A model generated the notes under the pieces. It was not told the DNA's origin. It did not search any database and worked only from the letters and a program-made list of their open reading frames with translations. From NCBI GenBank assembly GCA_964454025.1, contig CAYVRP010000018.1, positions 30,395 to 94,394 of the forward strand: 64,000 nt of DNA, read 5' to 3'. Both the position numbers and the translations under genes were made by a program. The DNA comes from JAFGBI01 sp964454025 (lineage in GTDB: Bacteria > Myxococcota_A > Polyangia > Polyangiales > Polyangiaceae). This document shows, in pieces, positions 12,001 through 20,109 of the stretch (position 1 is the stretch's first letter; each line of letters begins with the position of its first letter).

Positions 12001-12965
12001 TGCTCGCGTACGTGATCCGCCGCGTCGCCTACGGGGCCGTCACGGTCGTCGGGGTCCTGTTCCTGCTCTTCGTGCTCTTCTTCACCGTTACGGCTCCCGA
12101 CGACGTCGCGCGCAAGGCCCTGGGCGAGAAGGCCCGGCAGGAGCAGATCGATCAGTGGAAGGTCCTCCACGGCTACGACCGCCCGCTCATGCCGGGGCGG
12201 GGTCACCTCGCGGACAACATGCTGGTGGAGCACTTCCGGCGCATGCTCACCTTCGATTTCGGGCGCAGCGACGCAGACGACACCCTCATCCTCGATCGGA
12301 TCAAGGCCGGCGCGGTCCCGAGCCTCTTGCTCACCACGCCGCTGTTCGTCATCGGGCTCTGCCTGGGGATCCTGCTCAGCCTGTTCGTCGCCTTCTTCCG
12401 GGAAACCTACATCGATCGGGCCGGGGTGTTCCTCGCCGTGCTGGGGATGAGCCTGTCGATCCTCCTCTACATCATCGGCGCGCAGTTCCTGGTGGGCAAG
12501 GTCCTCCGCTGGTTTCCCATCTCGGGCTTCGACCCCGACCCGTCCGTGGTCTGGCGGTTCCTCGCGCTGCCGATCCTGGTCGGCGTGATGAGCTCGCTGG
12601 GGAGCAACGTGCGCTTCTACCGGACGGTGTTCGTGGAGGAGGTGAACCGCGACTACGTGCGCACCGCGCGGGCCAAGGGGGCCGGCGACGGGCGCGTGAT
12701 GCTCCGCCACGTCCTCGGCAATGCGATGATCCCCATCCTCACCAACGTGGTGATGGCGATCCCCTTCCTGTTCACCGGGTCGCTCCTGCTCGAGGCCTTC
12801 TTCGGTATCCCCGGCCTCGGCTCGCTGACCGTCGACGCCATCGACGGCAACGATTTCGCCACGCTGCGGACGATGGTCTACATCGACGCGCTCCTCTTCG
12901 TCCTGGGCCAGATCCTGACCGACATCAGCTACACGCTCGTCGATCCACGGGTCCGGCTGGAGTAG
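12000..12965 (+). CDS. ABC importer permease, DppB/OppB type
   Basis: A 321-residue inner-membrane permease. It begins MLAYVIRRVAYGAVTVVGVL, the standard first helix of the DppB/OppB family, and has about six membrane segments. The EAA-like loop facing the ATPases is visible as NRDYVRTARAKGAGDGRVML followed by RHVLGNAMIPI. The C-terminal part has EAFFGIPGLGSLTVDAI, also family-typical. The ATG shares its A with the TGA of the binding-protein gene, so translation is coupled. The next permease starts five bases downstream. Together with the four neighbouring genes this is a full peptide/nickel-class importer. Confidence 0.95.
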   Translation: MLAYVIRRVAYGAVTVVGVLFLLFVLFFTVTAPDDVARKALGEKARQEQIDQWKVLHGYDRPLMPGRGHLADNMLVEHFRRMLTFDFGRSDADDTLILDRIKAGAVPSLLLTTPLFVIGLCLGILLSLFVAFFRETYIDRAGVFLAVLGMSLSILLYIIGAQFLVGKVLRWFPISGFDPDPSVVWRFLALPILVGVMSSLGSNVRFYRTVFVEEVNRDYVRTARAKGAGDGRVMLRHVLGNAMIPILTNVVMAIPFLFTGSLLLEAFFGIPGLGSLTVDAIDGNDFATLRTMVYIDALLFVLGQILTDISYTLVDPRVRLE

Positions 12966-12970
12966 GTCCA

Positions 12971-14011
12971 TTGCCGCCCTTCCTCGAGCACCACTGGTTC
13001 TCCAACGCGGTCGTCGCCGCGCTGCTGCTCGCCGGCGCGGCCGCGGCGGTCGCGGTCCGCCGGCACGAGCTGTGGCGTGAGGCGGCGCGCGAGCTCTGGC
13101 GCCGGCGACCGGTCGCCCTGTCCGTTCTCGCCCTCTACGTCGCGGTGGGGCTGGCCGACTCGGTGGCGTGGGTCGACGGCCGGGGTCTGGGTGACGACGT
13201 GGTGTCGGCGCACCAGCCCCGCTCGATCGTCGATCGGGCGTTCGGCGGCCGGCCGGAGAAGAGCTACTCGGCCCCGTTCGCCGCCACCGAGCTGTACGGG
13301 ACGCCCCCGCGCCCGCTGGCCTACCCTGGCCGCCACCCGCTCGGCACTGACATCCTCGGTCGGGACACGCTGCTGCTCACGCTCAAGGGGGTGCGCGTGG
13401 CCCTGCTGGTGGGGGGGCTGACGAGCCTGCTCGCCATCCCGCTCGCGCTCCTCTTCGGGGTGAGCGCGGGGTACTTCGGCGGGCGCGTGGACGACGCGGT
13501 GTTCTTCGTGATGAGCACGCTGGCGTCGATCCCGGGGATCTTGCTCCTGATCGCGCTGGTGATGGCGCTGGGGCAGGGGACGGTGCAGGTCTGTCTCGCC
13601 CTCGCGATCACCAGCTGGGTGAGCTTCTGCCGCATCGCTCGCGGCGAAACCATGAAGCTCCGTGAGCTCGACTACGTCCACGCGGCGCGGCTGATGGGCG
13701 TCTCGGAGGTCGGCATCATCTGGCGGCACGTGCTGCCCAACCTGCTGCACCTGGTGGTGATCACCTTTGTCCTCATGTTCTCGGGGCAGGTGCTGGTGGA
13801 GGCGGTCCTCGCCTGGCTCGGCATCGGCGCGGCCGGGAGCTGGGGGCAGATGATCGCCCAGGCCAAGGACGAGCTGTCGCGGGATCCGGTGGTCTACTGG
13901 AACGTGCTCGCCGCGGGGGGCGCGATGGTCGTGCTCCTGCTCGGGGTGAACGCGGTGGGGGACGCGGTGCGCGACGTCCTCGACCCGCGCACCCGGCGCG
14001 AGGGGGACTAG
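12971..14011 (+). CDS. ABC importer permease, DppC/OppC type
   Basis: A 346-residue inner-membrane permease paired with the DppB-type protein. The start is TTG 12971, eight bases after a GGAG that overlaps the stop of the previous gene. The same frame upstream of it is the antisense-like shadow of the first permease. The protein has an N-terminal membrane helix, then a long segment (SVAWVDGRGLGDDVVSAHQP to HPLGTDILGRDTL) characteristic of DppC, then five helices. The ATPase-contacting loop reads ELDYVHAARLMGVSEVGIIW followed by RHVLPNLLHLVVI. It ends GDAVRDVLDPRTRREGD, the usual C-terminus with the DPR signature. The next gene starts four bases after the stop. Confidence 0.94.
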   Translation: MPPFLEHHWFSNAVVAALLLAGAAAAVAVRRHELWREAARELWRRRPVALSVLALYVAVGLADSVAWVDGRGLGDDVVSAHQPRSIVDRAFGGRPEKSYSAPFAATELYGTPPRPLAYPGRHPLGTDILGRDTLLLTLKGVRVALLVGGLTSLLAIPLALLFGVSAGYFGGRVDDAVFFVMSTLASIPGILLLIALVMALGQGTVQVCLALAITSWVSFCRIARGETMKLRELDYVHAARLMGVSEVGIIWRHVLPNLLHLVVITFVLMFSGQVLVEAVLAWLGIGAAGSWGQMIAQAKDELSRDPVVYWNVLAAGGAMVVLLLGVNAVGDAVRDVLDPRTRREGD

Positions 14012-14015
14012 CGCG

Positions 14016-15068
14016 ATGGCGGTCACGACCTCGGCCGACGCCACCGTCCGCGTGCGCGAGCTGGTCACCACCTTCCCGAGCGGCGGGCGCCGGATCGCCG
14101 TGGTCGATGCCGTGAGCTTCGACGTCGCGTCCGGCGAGGTGCTGGCGCTGGTGGGCGAGAGCGGGTGCGGCAAATCGATGACCGCGCTCTCGATGCTACG
14201 CCTGGTGCCGAAGCCGGGACGCGTGGAGGGAGGTTCCGTGCGCCTGGGCGAGACGGAGGTGCTGGCCCTCGACGTGCCCGCGATGCGGCGGCTCCGGGGC
14301 CACCGCATGGCGATGATCTTCCAGGAGCCGATGTCGAGCCTGAACCCGGTGATGACGGTCGGCGCGCAGGTGGTGGAGGCGATCCGCCTTCACGAGCGCG
14401 TGTCCGGGCGCGCGGCCCGGGCGCGGACGGTGGGGCTCTTTGCCGCGGTCGGCATCCCGGACCCGGCGGTCCGGTTCGGCGCCTACCCCCACCAGCTCTC
14501 CGGCGGGCTCAAGCAGCGCGTCATGATCGCGATGGCCCTCGCCATGCGACCGGCGGTGCTCCTCGCCGACGAGCCGACCACCGCCCTCGACGTGACCATC
14601 CAGGCCCAGATCCTGGAGCTGTTGCGGGACCTGCAGCGCGAAACCGGCACCGCCATCCTCCTCATCACGCACGACCTCGGGGTGGTGAACGAGCTGGCCG
14701 ATCGCGTCGCCGTCATGTACGCGGGCAAGCTGGTGGAGACGGGGACCCGGCGCGCGGTCCTCGGTGATCCGTGGCACCCCTACACCCGGGGCCTGCTGGC
14801 GGCGATGCCGGGGCGCGCCCGGCGCGGCGCGCGCCTGTTCGAGATCGCGGGGGTCGTGCCGCCGCCGACCGAGTGGTCACACGGGTGCCGCTTCGCGAGC
14901 CGCTGCCCGGAGGTGCTGCCCTGCTGCGCGGCGGAGCCGCCGCCTCGGCTCGTCCCGTCGCCGGAGCGTGAGGTCTTCTGTCACGCGCGGGTCGGCGGCC
15001 CTGGCGCTGCCGCGGGCGCGGGCGGCATCGTGCCGTCCGGGCCGCCACCCCAGGAGGCGGACGCGTGA
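14016..15068 (+). CDS. ABC importer ATP-binding protein, DppD/OppD type
   Basis: A 350-residue cytoplasmic ATPase of the peptide/nickel importer. Walker A is GESGCGKS (about residues 47-54), the Q-loop is IFQEPMSSLNP, the signature is LSGGLKQRVMI and Walker B is VLLADEPTTALDVT. The H-loop is LLITHDLGVV. The C-terminal oligopeptide-transporter domain is present, with the cysteine motif HGCRFASRCPEVLPCC that binds a small iron-sulfur cluster in many DppD/OppD proteins, so the protein is complete. ATG 14016 is four bases downstream of the permease stop. The last four bases overlap the start of the second ATPase (GTGA). Confidence 0.95.
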   Translation: MAVTTSADATVRVRELVTTFPSGGRRIAVVDAVSFDVASGEVLALVGESGCGKSMTALSMLRLVPKPGRVEGGSVRLGETEVLALDVPAMRRLRGHRMAMIFQEPMSSLNPVMTVGAQVVEAIRLHERVSGRAARARTVGLFAAVGIPDPAVRFGAYPHQLSGGLKQRVMIAMALAMRPAVLLADEPTTALDVTIQAQILELLRDLQRETGTAILLITHDLGVVNELADRVAVMYAGKLVETGTRRAVLGDPWHPYTRGLLAAMPGRARRGARLFEIAGVVPPPTEWSHGCRFASRCPEVLPCCAAEPPPRLVPSPEREVFCHARVGGPGAAAGAGGIVPSGPPPQEADA

Positions 15069-16090
15069 CCGACCCGAGCCTGCTCGAGGTCACCGGGCTC
15101 CGGACCTGGTTCCCCATCCGGCGGGGCGTGTTTCGGCGCGTGGTCGGGCACGTGCGCGCGGTCGACGGGGTGAGCCTCGACGTCGCCGCGGGCGAGACGG
15201 TGGCGCTGGTCGGCGAGAGCGGGTGCGGCAAGACCACCGTGGGGCGCTCGCTGCTCCGGCTGGTGGAGCCTCGCGAGGGCTCCGTGCGGTTCGCCGGCGA
15301 GGAGCTGGTCGGCCTCGGCCCGCGCGATCTCCGGCGGGTGCGCCGCGCGATGCAGATGGTGTTCCAGGATCCGATGACGGCGCTCGATCCACGGATGCGG
15401 GTCCGGGACATCCTGGTCGAGGGGCTCGACGCCTACCGTATCGGGGCGGGCGCCGCCGAGCGCACCGCGCGGGCCCGCGCGCTGCTCGAGCGCGTCCGGT
15501 TGCCGGCCGAGCACCTCACCCGCTTCCCGCACGAGTTCTCGGGCGGGCAGCGGCAGCGGATCGGGATCGCGCGCGCGCTGTCGGTCGAGCCCCGGCTGAT
15601 CGTGCTCGATGAGGCCGTCTCGGCGCTCGACCTCTCCATCCAGGCCCAGATCCTGAACCTGCTCGGGGACCTCCAGGCCGAGCTCGGGATCGCGTACCTC
15701 TTCATCACCCACGATCTGTCGGTGGTGCGCTACCTCGCGCGGCGGGTCGCTGTGATGTACCTCGGCCAGATCGTCGAGCAGGCACTCACGGAGGCGCTCT
15801 TCGCCGAGCCGCTCCACCCGTACACTCGAGGGCTGCTCGCCGCCGTGCCCTCCCTCGACCCCGCCGTGCGCCGGGTGGAGGCGCGGGTCCTCGGCGACGT
15901 CCCCTCGCCGGCCGCGCCGCCGCCGGGGTGCCGCTTTCACACCCGCTGCCCCGAGGTCATGCCGCGCTGCTCGCGCGAGGCGCCGCCGCTCTACCGCGTC
16001 GGGGGGCGCGCTGTACGTTGCTTCCTGCACGAGGCCGCCGCCGACGAGGCCGAGGACGAGAGGGCGGGGGCGCGGCGCGCGGTGCGCTAG
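15065..16090 (+). CDS. ABC importer ATP-binding protein, DppF/OppF type
   Basis: A 341-residue ATPase that forms the heterodimeric motor with the DppD-type protein. GTG 15065 overlaps the preceding TGA in a GTGA junction. It has the OppF-style N-terminus FPIRRGVFRRVVGHVRAVDG. Walker A is GESGCGKT, the Q-loop is VFQDPMTALDPRM, the signature is FSGGQRQRIGIARAL and Walker B is LIVLDEAVSALDLS. The C-terminal cysteine motif is GCRFHTRCPEVMPRC. It is last in the five-gene importer operon. Its TAG stop lies inside a CTAG that also provides the TAG stop of the opposing gene at 16087, so the two genes end on the same four bases. Confidence 0.95.
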   Translation: MTDPSLLEVTGLRTWFPIRRGVFRRVVGHVRAVDGVSLDVAAGETVALVGESGCGKTTVGRSLLRLVEPREGSVRFAGEELVGLGPRDLRRVRRAMQMVFQDPMTALDPRMRVRDILVEGLDAYRIGAGAAERTARARALLERVRLPAEHLTRFPHEFSGGQRQRIGIARALSVEPRLIVLDEAVSALDLSIQAQILNLLGDLQAELGIAYLFITHDLSVVRYLARRVAVMYLGQIVEQALTEALFAEPLHPYTRGLLAAVPSLDPAVRRVEARVLGDVPSPAAPPPGCRFHTRCPEVMPRCSREAPPLYRVGGRAVRCFLHEAAADEAEDERAGARRAVR

Positions 16091-16662
16091 AACCGAAGCC
16101 CGAGGAGCAAGGAGGGCGCGAGGGTGAAGACCGTCTCGTCCGACTCCTCCTGGCCGAGCCAGGCTTCTGCGGACCCTCGCCCCTCGAGGTACGGCATCGG
16201 CCCACGCCGGCGGCGCAACAGGTCGACGGCGAGGAAGACATGTTGGGCCACGACGAGGGCCGACAGGGCGCCGTCGGTGGAGGCGCGCGGGATGCTCATC
16301 GCCCCCACGCCGGTGCCGAAGCCGTAGGAGAAGCCGGACTCATGGAGCTCGACCTCGAAGCCCGTGGCGAGCCCGCCCACGTCCAGTCCGGCCTGGGTGC
16401 GGCCGAAGAAGGCGGTGGGGGCGCCGTAGAGCCCGACGCGGCCCGAGGCCACGCGGGCGCCGACCAGCACGCGCGGCCCCCCGCCGTAGATGGGGATCCC
16501 GAAGAGCGGTCGGTAGCTCCCGCGGGCGCCGACCTTTCCAGCGAGGCGCGCGCGGGGTGGGCCGCGCGGCGCAGCGGGGTCGTCGGCCGCGTCGCTCGTC
16601 GGCGTGGCGGCGACGGGCCCCGCGAGCAGCAGCGCCGCTGCGACGGCGCGCGCGGTGCTCAC
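16087..16662 (-). CDS. Secreted, beta-barrel-like outer-membrane protein of unknown function
   Basis: A 191-residue protein with a signal peptide (STARAVAAALLLAGPVAATP). The start is GTG 16662, whose GTGA overlaps the stop of the upstream cysteine-rich gene, indicating translational coupling. After a Pro/Asp-rich linker the chain has alternating amphipathic strands rich in Gly and aromatics (YRPLFGIPIYGGGPRVLVGA, GFSYGFGTGVGAM) and ends in LLLGLRF. A terminal aromatic residue of this kind is the usual outer-membrane barrel signal. The size suits an eight-strand barrel. No family is recognised. Its stop TAG shares a CTAG with the stop of the ABC ATPase gene on the other strand. Confidence 0.72.
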   Translation of the reverse strand: MSTARAVAAALLLAGPVAATPTSDAADDPAAPRGPPRARLAGKVGARGSYRPLFGIPIYGGGPRVLVGARVASGRVGLYGAPTAFFGRTQAGLDVGGLATGFEVELHESGFSYGFGTGVGAMSIPRASTDGALSALVVAQHVFLAVDLLRRRRGPMPYLEGRGSAEAWLGQEESDETVFTLAPSLLLGLRF

Positions 16663-17048
16663 CGGCACCGGATCGCCCCCCCTCCGGGATCGAGGGCGCT
16701 CGCGCAGACGCCGGCGGCGCGGAGCTCGTCGCAGGAGTGAAGACGGATGCAGCCGGCCGTGTCGCCGTGGAGGTCCGGGAACACGGTCGTCTCGCCCATG
16801 CAGCCGCAGTCCTCCTCGCTCCCGTCGCACTCCCACTCCTCGAAATCGCAGCTCACCCGCTCCGGGGGCAGCGCGCCGCAGCAGCGCTCGAGGCGGGCGA
16901 CGGCCTCCTCGCACTCGAGCTCGTCGCGGCGGAAGTCCCCCAGGCCGTGGCGCGGCGCGTTCAGCAGCGTTGCCACGCCGAGCGCCAGGCCCAGCGCGGT
17001 CCAACCTCCGCCGCGCCCCCGTCGGGGTGGCACCCCGATGTCACCCAT
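16659..17048 (-). CDS. Small membrane-anchored cysteine-rich protein
   Basis: A 129-residue protein with one N-terminal hydrophobic segment (WTALGLALGVATLLNA) after a basic stretch, so it is either anchored or secreted. The remainder holds eleven cysteines, beginning DELECEEAVARLERCCGALP and continuing with spaced cysteines in EWECDGSEEDCGCMG, GCIRLHSC and VCAS. I recall similar small cysteine-rich proteins starting with an 'ELxCEEAVxRLxxCC' helix in myxobacterial genomes, but no function is known to me. ATG 17048 is preferred over GTG 17057; neither has a clear ribosome binding site. The stop overlaps the next gene's GTG by four bases, so the pair is likely cotranscribed. Disulfide-rich folding in the periplasm is inferred. 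Confidence 0.7.
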   Translation of the reverse strand: MGDIGVPPRRGRGGGWTALGLALGVATLLNAPRHGLGDFRRDELECEEAVARLERCCGALPPERVSCDFEEWECDGSEEDCGCMGETTVFPDLHGDTAGCIRLHSCDELRAAGVCASALDPGGGAIRCR

Positions 17049-17370
17049 CGCGAACACGCGCCGGGGTCATGCAAGCGATGTTCCACGGCGGTTGGTCCCG
17101 AATCGCCCGCTCTCCCCGGGCGAGCGCGTGCCCTGGGGCCACGGTGTGGCGAGCTCATCACACGTCGCGTGCCCTTTCCCAGGTCACCCGGACGGGAGGG
17201 TCATCACCCGGCGCCGCGGACCTCTCGGGATTCGAGGGGGCTCGGATGCGCCCTACCCCAGGGCCGGTCGCGCCTCGAGAGAGCGGCGCGCAGCAAGATC
17301 CCCGGGCCGGCCCGGGCGTGTAGTATCCCGACCGCGGCCGGACCTGATGGACGACGGCCCGGGAGGAACC
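17049..17370. other. 322-base divergent intergenic region with a 16-base perfect palindrome
   Basis: This is the gap between the minus-strand cysteine-rich gene and the plus-strand fibro-slime gene. It contains the perfect palindrome CCCGGGCCGGCCCGGG at 17301-17316. Four bases later comes TAGTAT (17321-17326), a fair -10 element 44 bases before the downstream ATG, with no recognisable -35. The palindrome could be an operator for the fibro-slime gene, but self-complementary GC runs also arise by chance at this base composition. Confidence 0.35.
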
Positions 17371-18672
17371 ATGCGGTGCTTGCAGGAGGCGGCGGCATTC
17401 CACGGCGAGACTCGCGCGCGGGGCCCGCGCGCGGTCGCTCGGGGCGCGTTCGGCGTCCGCGGGTCCCTCATCGTGGTCGGGTCGCTGTTCGTCTCGACGG
17501 TTGCGTGCAGCGGCGAGACGGTGGACGGCGGTGGGAGCGGCAGCGCCGTGCCCGAGGGCGGCGTCTGCGTCCCCAACGAGACGCGGATCTGCTACGGGCC
17601 AGGCGCCTGTGAAGGGGGACAGGCGTGCATGGCCGACGGTTCGGGTTGGGGTCCCTGCGACTGTGGTCCAGGGACGGAGGGGAGCGCTGGCGCCGACGGA
17701 TCCGGTGGCGGCGAGGCGGCCGCGGGAGCGGGCGTCGGGGGCGGGGGCGCCGGGGGCGGCGGCACCGGACGCGTCCCCTGCGCCCTCGTGGGGCGGGAGC
17801 TCACCCTGCCCGCGATCTACCGGGATTTCGACGCCGACCACCCCGATTTCGAGCTGGGGGTTTCGGGGCAGACCGAGGCCACCGTCGGCCTGGTCGCCGG
17901 GAGCCTGGGCGCGAACGGCGTTCCGGAGCTGGTGGTGACGGGCTCGACCATCACCAGCGCCGACACCTTCGCCGAATGGTACCGAGACGTGCCCGAGGTG
18001 AACGCGACGATCGCCGGGAGCCTCGTCCTCTTCGAGGACGGGGAGGGAGGCTACGTGAACCGCTGGGGCGCGGACGGCCAGCAGTGGAAGGCCTACTCCG
18101 ACCTGACCTGGTGCGGCAACGGCGGTACGGGCTGTGGGAGCTGCGATCCGCTGCCCGAGGGTACCGCCTGCCATGACCCCTGCCCCGACCCCGCGATGCC
18201 CGAGTGCGCCGCGACGGAGGACCTCTACGATGGAACCCCCGTGTTCTTCCCCGTCGACGGCGCCGGCGCGGCGATCACCCCCGCGGATGAGTACGTACAG
18301 GCCACCATCGCCCCCGAGTACGGCGGCAACTGGCAGCTCGAGGACGAGAGGACGACCCACAACTTCCATTTCACGAGCGAGATCCGCTTCTGGTTCGTGC
18401 ACGACCCCGGCGCGAGCCCGGTGATAGAGATCATGGGCGACGACGACGTGTGGGTCTTCGTCAACGGCCGCCTGGCGCTCGACCTGGGCGGGATCCACAC
18501 GCCGGTGGGGGGCGAGGTCCGCCTGGGCGACCTCGCGGCGAGCCTGGGGCTCGCGGCGGGGGAGCGTCACGAGGTCGCCATCTTCCAGGCCGAGCGGCAG
18601 ACCACCGGCTCCACGCTGCGGCTCCGGTTGAGCGGCTTCGCGTGGGCGACGCTCGAGTGCGACCCGGGCTAG
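17371..18672 (+). CDS. Fibro-slime domain lipoprotein
   Basis: A 433-residue exported protein. ATG 17371 follows a very good ribosome binding site (GGGAGGAACC). The N-terminal signal leads to lipobox STVAC with Cys46. A cysteine-rich module follows (CVPNETRICYGPGACEGGQA to GWGPCDCG, about residues 70-105), as in many myxobacterial surface lipoproteins, and then a Gly/Ala-rich linker. The rest is a fibro-slime domain: LPAIYRDFDADHPDFELG at its start, a Cys-rich insert, and the hallmark DDDVWVFVNGRLALDLGGIH followed by HEVAIFQAERQTTGS near the end. The domain is a PA14-like fold shared with slime-mould and Fibrobacter proteins. It probably binds carbohydrate or matrix at the cell surface. The gene is apparently monocistronic, converging on the gene ending at 18686. 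Confidence 0.9.
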   Translation: MRCLQEAAAFHGETRARGPRAVARGAFGVRGSLIVVGSLFVSTVACSGETVDGGGSGSAVPEGGVCVPNETRICYGPGACEGGQACMADGSGWGPCDCGPGTEGSAGADGSGGGEAAAGAGVGGGGAGGGGTGRVPCALVGRELTLPAIYRDFDADHPDFELGVSGQTEATVGLVAGSLGANGVPELVVTGSTITSADTFAEWYRDVPEVNATIAGSLVLFEDGEGGYVNRWGADGQQWKAYSDLTWCGNGGTGCGSCDPLPEGTACHDPCPDPAMPECAATEDLYDGTPVFFPVDGAGAAITPADEYVQATIAPEYGGNWQLEDERTTHNFHFTSEIRFWFVHDPGASPVIEIMGDDDVWVFVNGRLALDLGGIHTPVGGEVRLGDLAASLGLAAGERHEVAIFQAERQTTGSTLRLRLSGFAWATLECDPG

Positions 18673-18685
18673 GCGGCGTCGCTCG

Positions 18686-20020
18686 TCAGCGGTCCGGCGT
18701 CAGCGGTACGTCCGCCTGACACCCGCCCCCGCGGATCTCGGCCCTCCCGCCGGTGAGCCTCGCGCTCACATCCGCCGCGTGCGCGGCGAGCTCGAACACG
18801 GCGCGGCGCTGGGCGATCGAGATCCAGGTCAGGCGACGCGGTCCGGGGTGGTCCGGGATCATCGGCGTGCCGGCCATCTGCGCGGCGTTCGCCGACGGCA
18901 GCTCGACCTCGCCGCGCAGGTCGGGCCGGCAGGTCGCCCCCGCGTCGGCGATCGAGGTGCCGTCGTCTTCCATCGCGCCCGACCACTCGCCGTCAGAGTC
19001 CACGAACTCGTCGTCGCCGCGGAAGCGGCCGTAGACGAGGTCGTTGCCGCCGGCGAACGAGAGGCTCACGCCCGCCTCCGCGTGGCCGTTTTCGATCACG
19101 AGCCAGTCCCCCTCGATCCGGTAGGCCGGCGGCGTGGGGGCGTCGACCGCGTTCTGGTAGTAGAACGCGCCCCCTGGCAACGGCGCGACGAAGAAGGTGT
19201 GCGTGTGGAAGTGCATGTTACCGGAAGCGATCGCCCACGGCGGGTCGCCCGTGCACTGGTCACCCTCGTCGCGGTCGCCGTAGCCGCAGCCGTGGCAGGA
19301 ACGCTCGCGGGCGGAGGGCGGCGCCGCCGGATCGAGCAGGGGGAGCGAGCAGTTGACCAGCAACCGCGCCGCGGCAAGCTCCGTCCACCCGCGCGCGATG
19401 GGCACCTCACCCTCGGGGGCGACGCGCCAGGTAGCCACGCACCGGGAATCGGTGCCGAGGCGGGCCGTCGCCGCCTTCGAGCCGTGGCGCTCCGCCAGGA
19501 CGAGGGCGATGCGCGCTCCCTCGTCGTCGCCGAGCGCCTTCGCCGCCTGCGCCACGTTGTACCAGGCTTCGGCCCGCAGCCGCGGGTCCCGGGTGAGGGC
19601 GAGCGCGTCGTAGAAGTCCTGCCGCGCGCGCCGGGCGTCGCCCGATTTCAGGTACGCGAAGCCCCGCTCGGCGCGCAGTCGCGCGTCGACCGGGCGGGCC
19701 CGAATCGCCAGGTCGAACTCGTCGATGGCGTCGCCCCAGCGCCCCTCGCCGCTCGCCTTGCGCGCGCGCGCGAAGTGGGCCACCGGATCGGGGCACCCTG
19801 CGCCGGGCGCCTCCGCGGGCGCGGTCGCGGCCACCGCGGCGCCAGCGGTCGGTGTCGAGGAGGGAGCGGTCGGCGGGGCCGCCACGCCCGGGGCGGCGCG
19901 ATCCGTCGCCGGGGCCGCCGCGCTCGACGTGCCGCTGCCGGTCTGGCCCCTGGTCGCGGGCGCGCGGCAGGCGAGCAGGGTGGTCGCGATGGCCAGCCAG
20001 AGCGCGCGGGGAGGCGGCAA
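18686..20020 (-). CDS. TPR lipoprotein with unknown C-terminal domain
   Basis: A 444-residue lipoprotein read from TTG 20020. The signal is ALWLAIATTLLAC, with a lipobox at residue 18. After an Ala/Pro/Thr-rich linker there are tetratricopeptide repeats (about residues 80-185; WGDAIDEFDLAIRARPVDAR, then LRAEAWYNVAQAAKALGDDE). The C-terminal 250 residues form a separate domain with several cysteines, including ERSCHGCGYGDRDEGDQC, and beta-rich segments (HFHTHTFFVAPLPGGAFYYQ) that I do not recognise. The TTG start is chosen because it begins the signal directly, but it lacks a strong ribosome binding site. The stop is only 13 bases from that of the convergent fibro-slime gene. A periplasmic or surface scaffold role is inferred. 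Confidence 0.82.
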   Translation of the reverse strand: MPPPRALWLAIATTLLACRAPATRGQTGSGTSSAAAPATDRAAPGVAAPPTAPSSTPTAGAAVAATAPAEAPGAGCPDPVAHFARARKASGEGRWGDAIDEFDLAIRARPVDARLRAERGFAYLKSGDARRARQDFYDALALTRDPRLRAEAWYNVAQAAKALGDDEGARIALVLAERHGSKAATARLGTDSRCVATWRVAPEGEVPIARGWTELAAARLLVNCSLPLLDPAAPPSARERSCHGCGYGDRDEGDQCTGDPPWAIASGNMHFHTHTFFVAPLPGGAFYYQNAVDAPTPPAYRIEGDWLVIENGHAEAGVSLSFAGGNDLVYGRFRGDDEFVDSDGEWSGAMEDDGTSIADAGATCRPDLRGEVELPSANAAQMAGTPMIPDHPGPRRLTWISIAQRRAVFELAAHAADVSARLTGGRAEIRGGGCQADVPLTPDR

Positions 20021-20109
20021 GGAGCCCAGTCTGGCACGGACTCCGCGGGCTTCGCCAGCGCGCCGTCGCGGCCGTCAGGGGCGCGCCGCGCCCCGGGCGG
20101 GGCAGCGGG

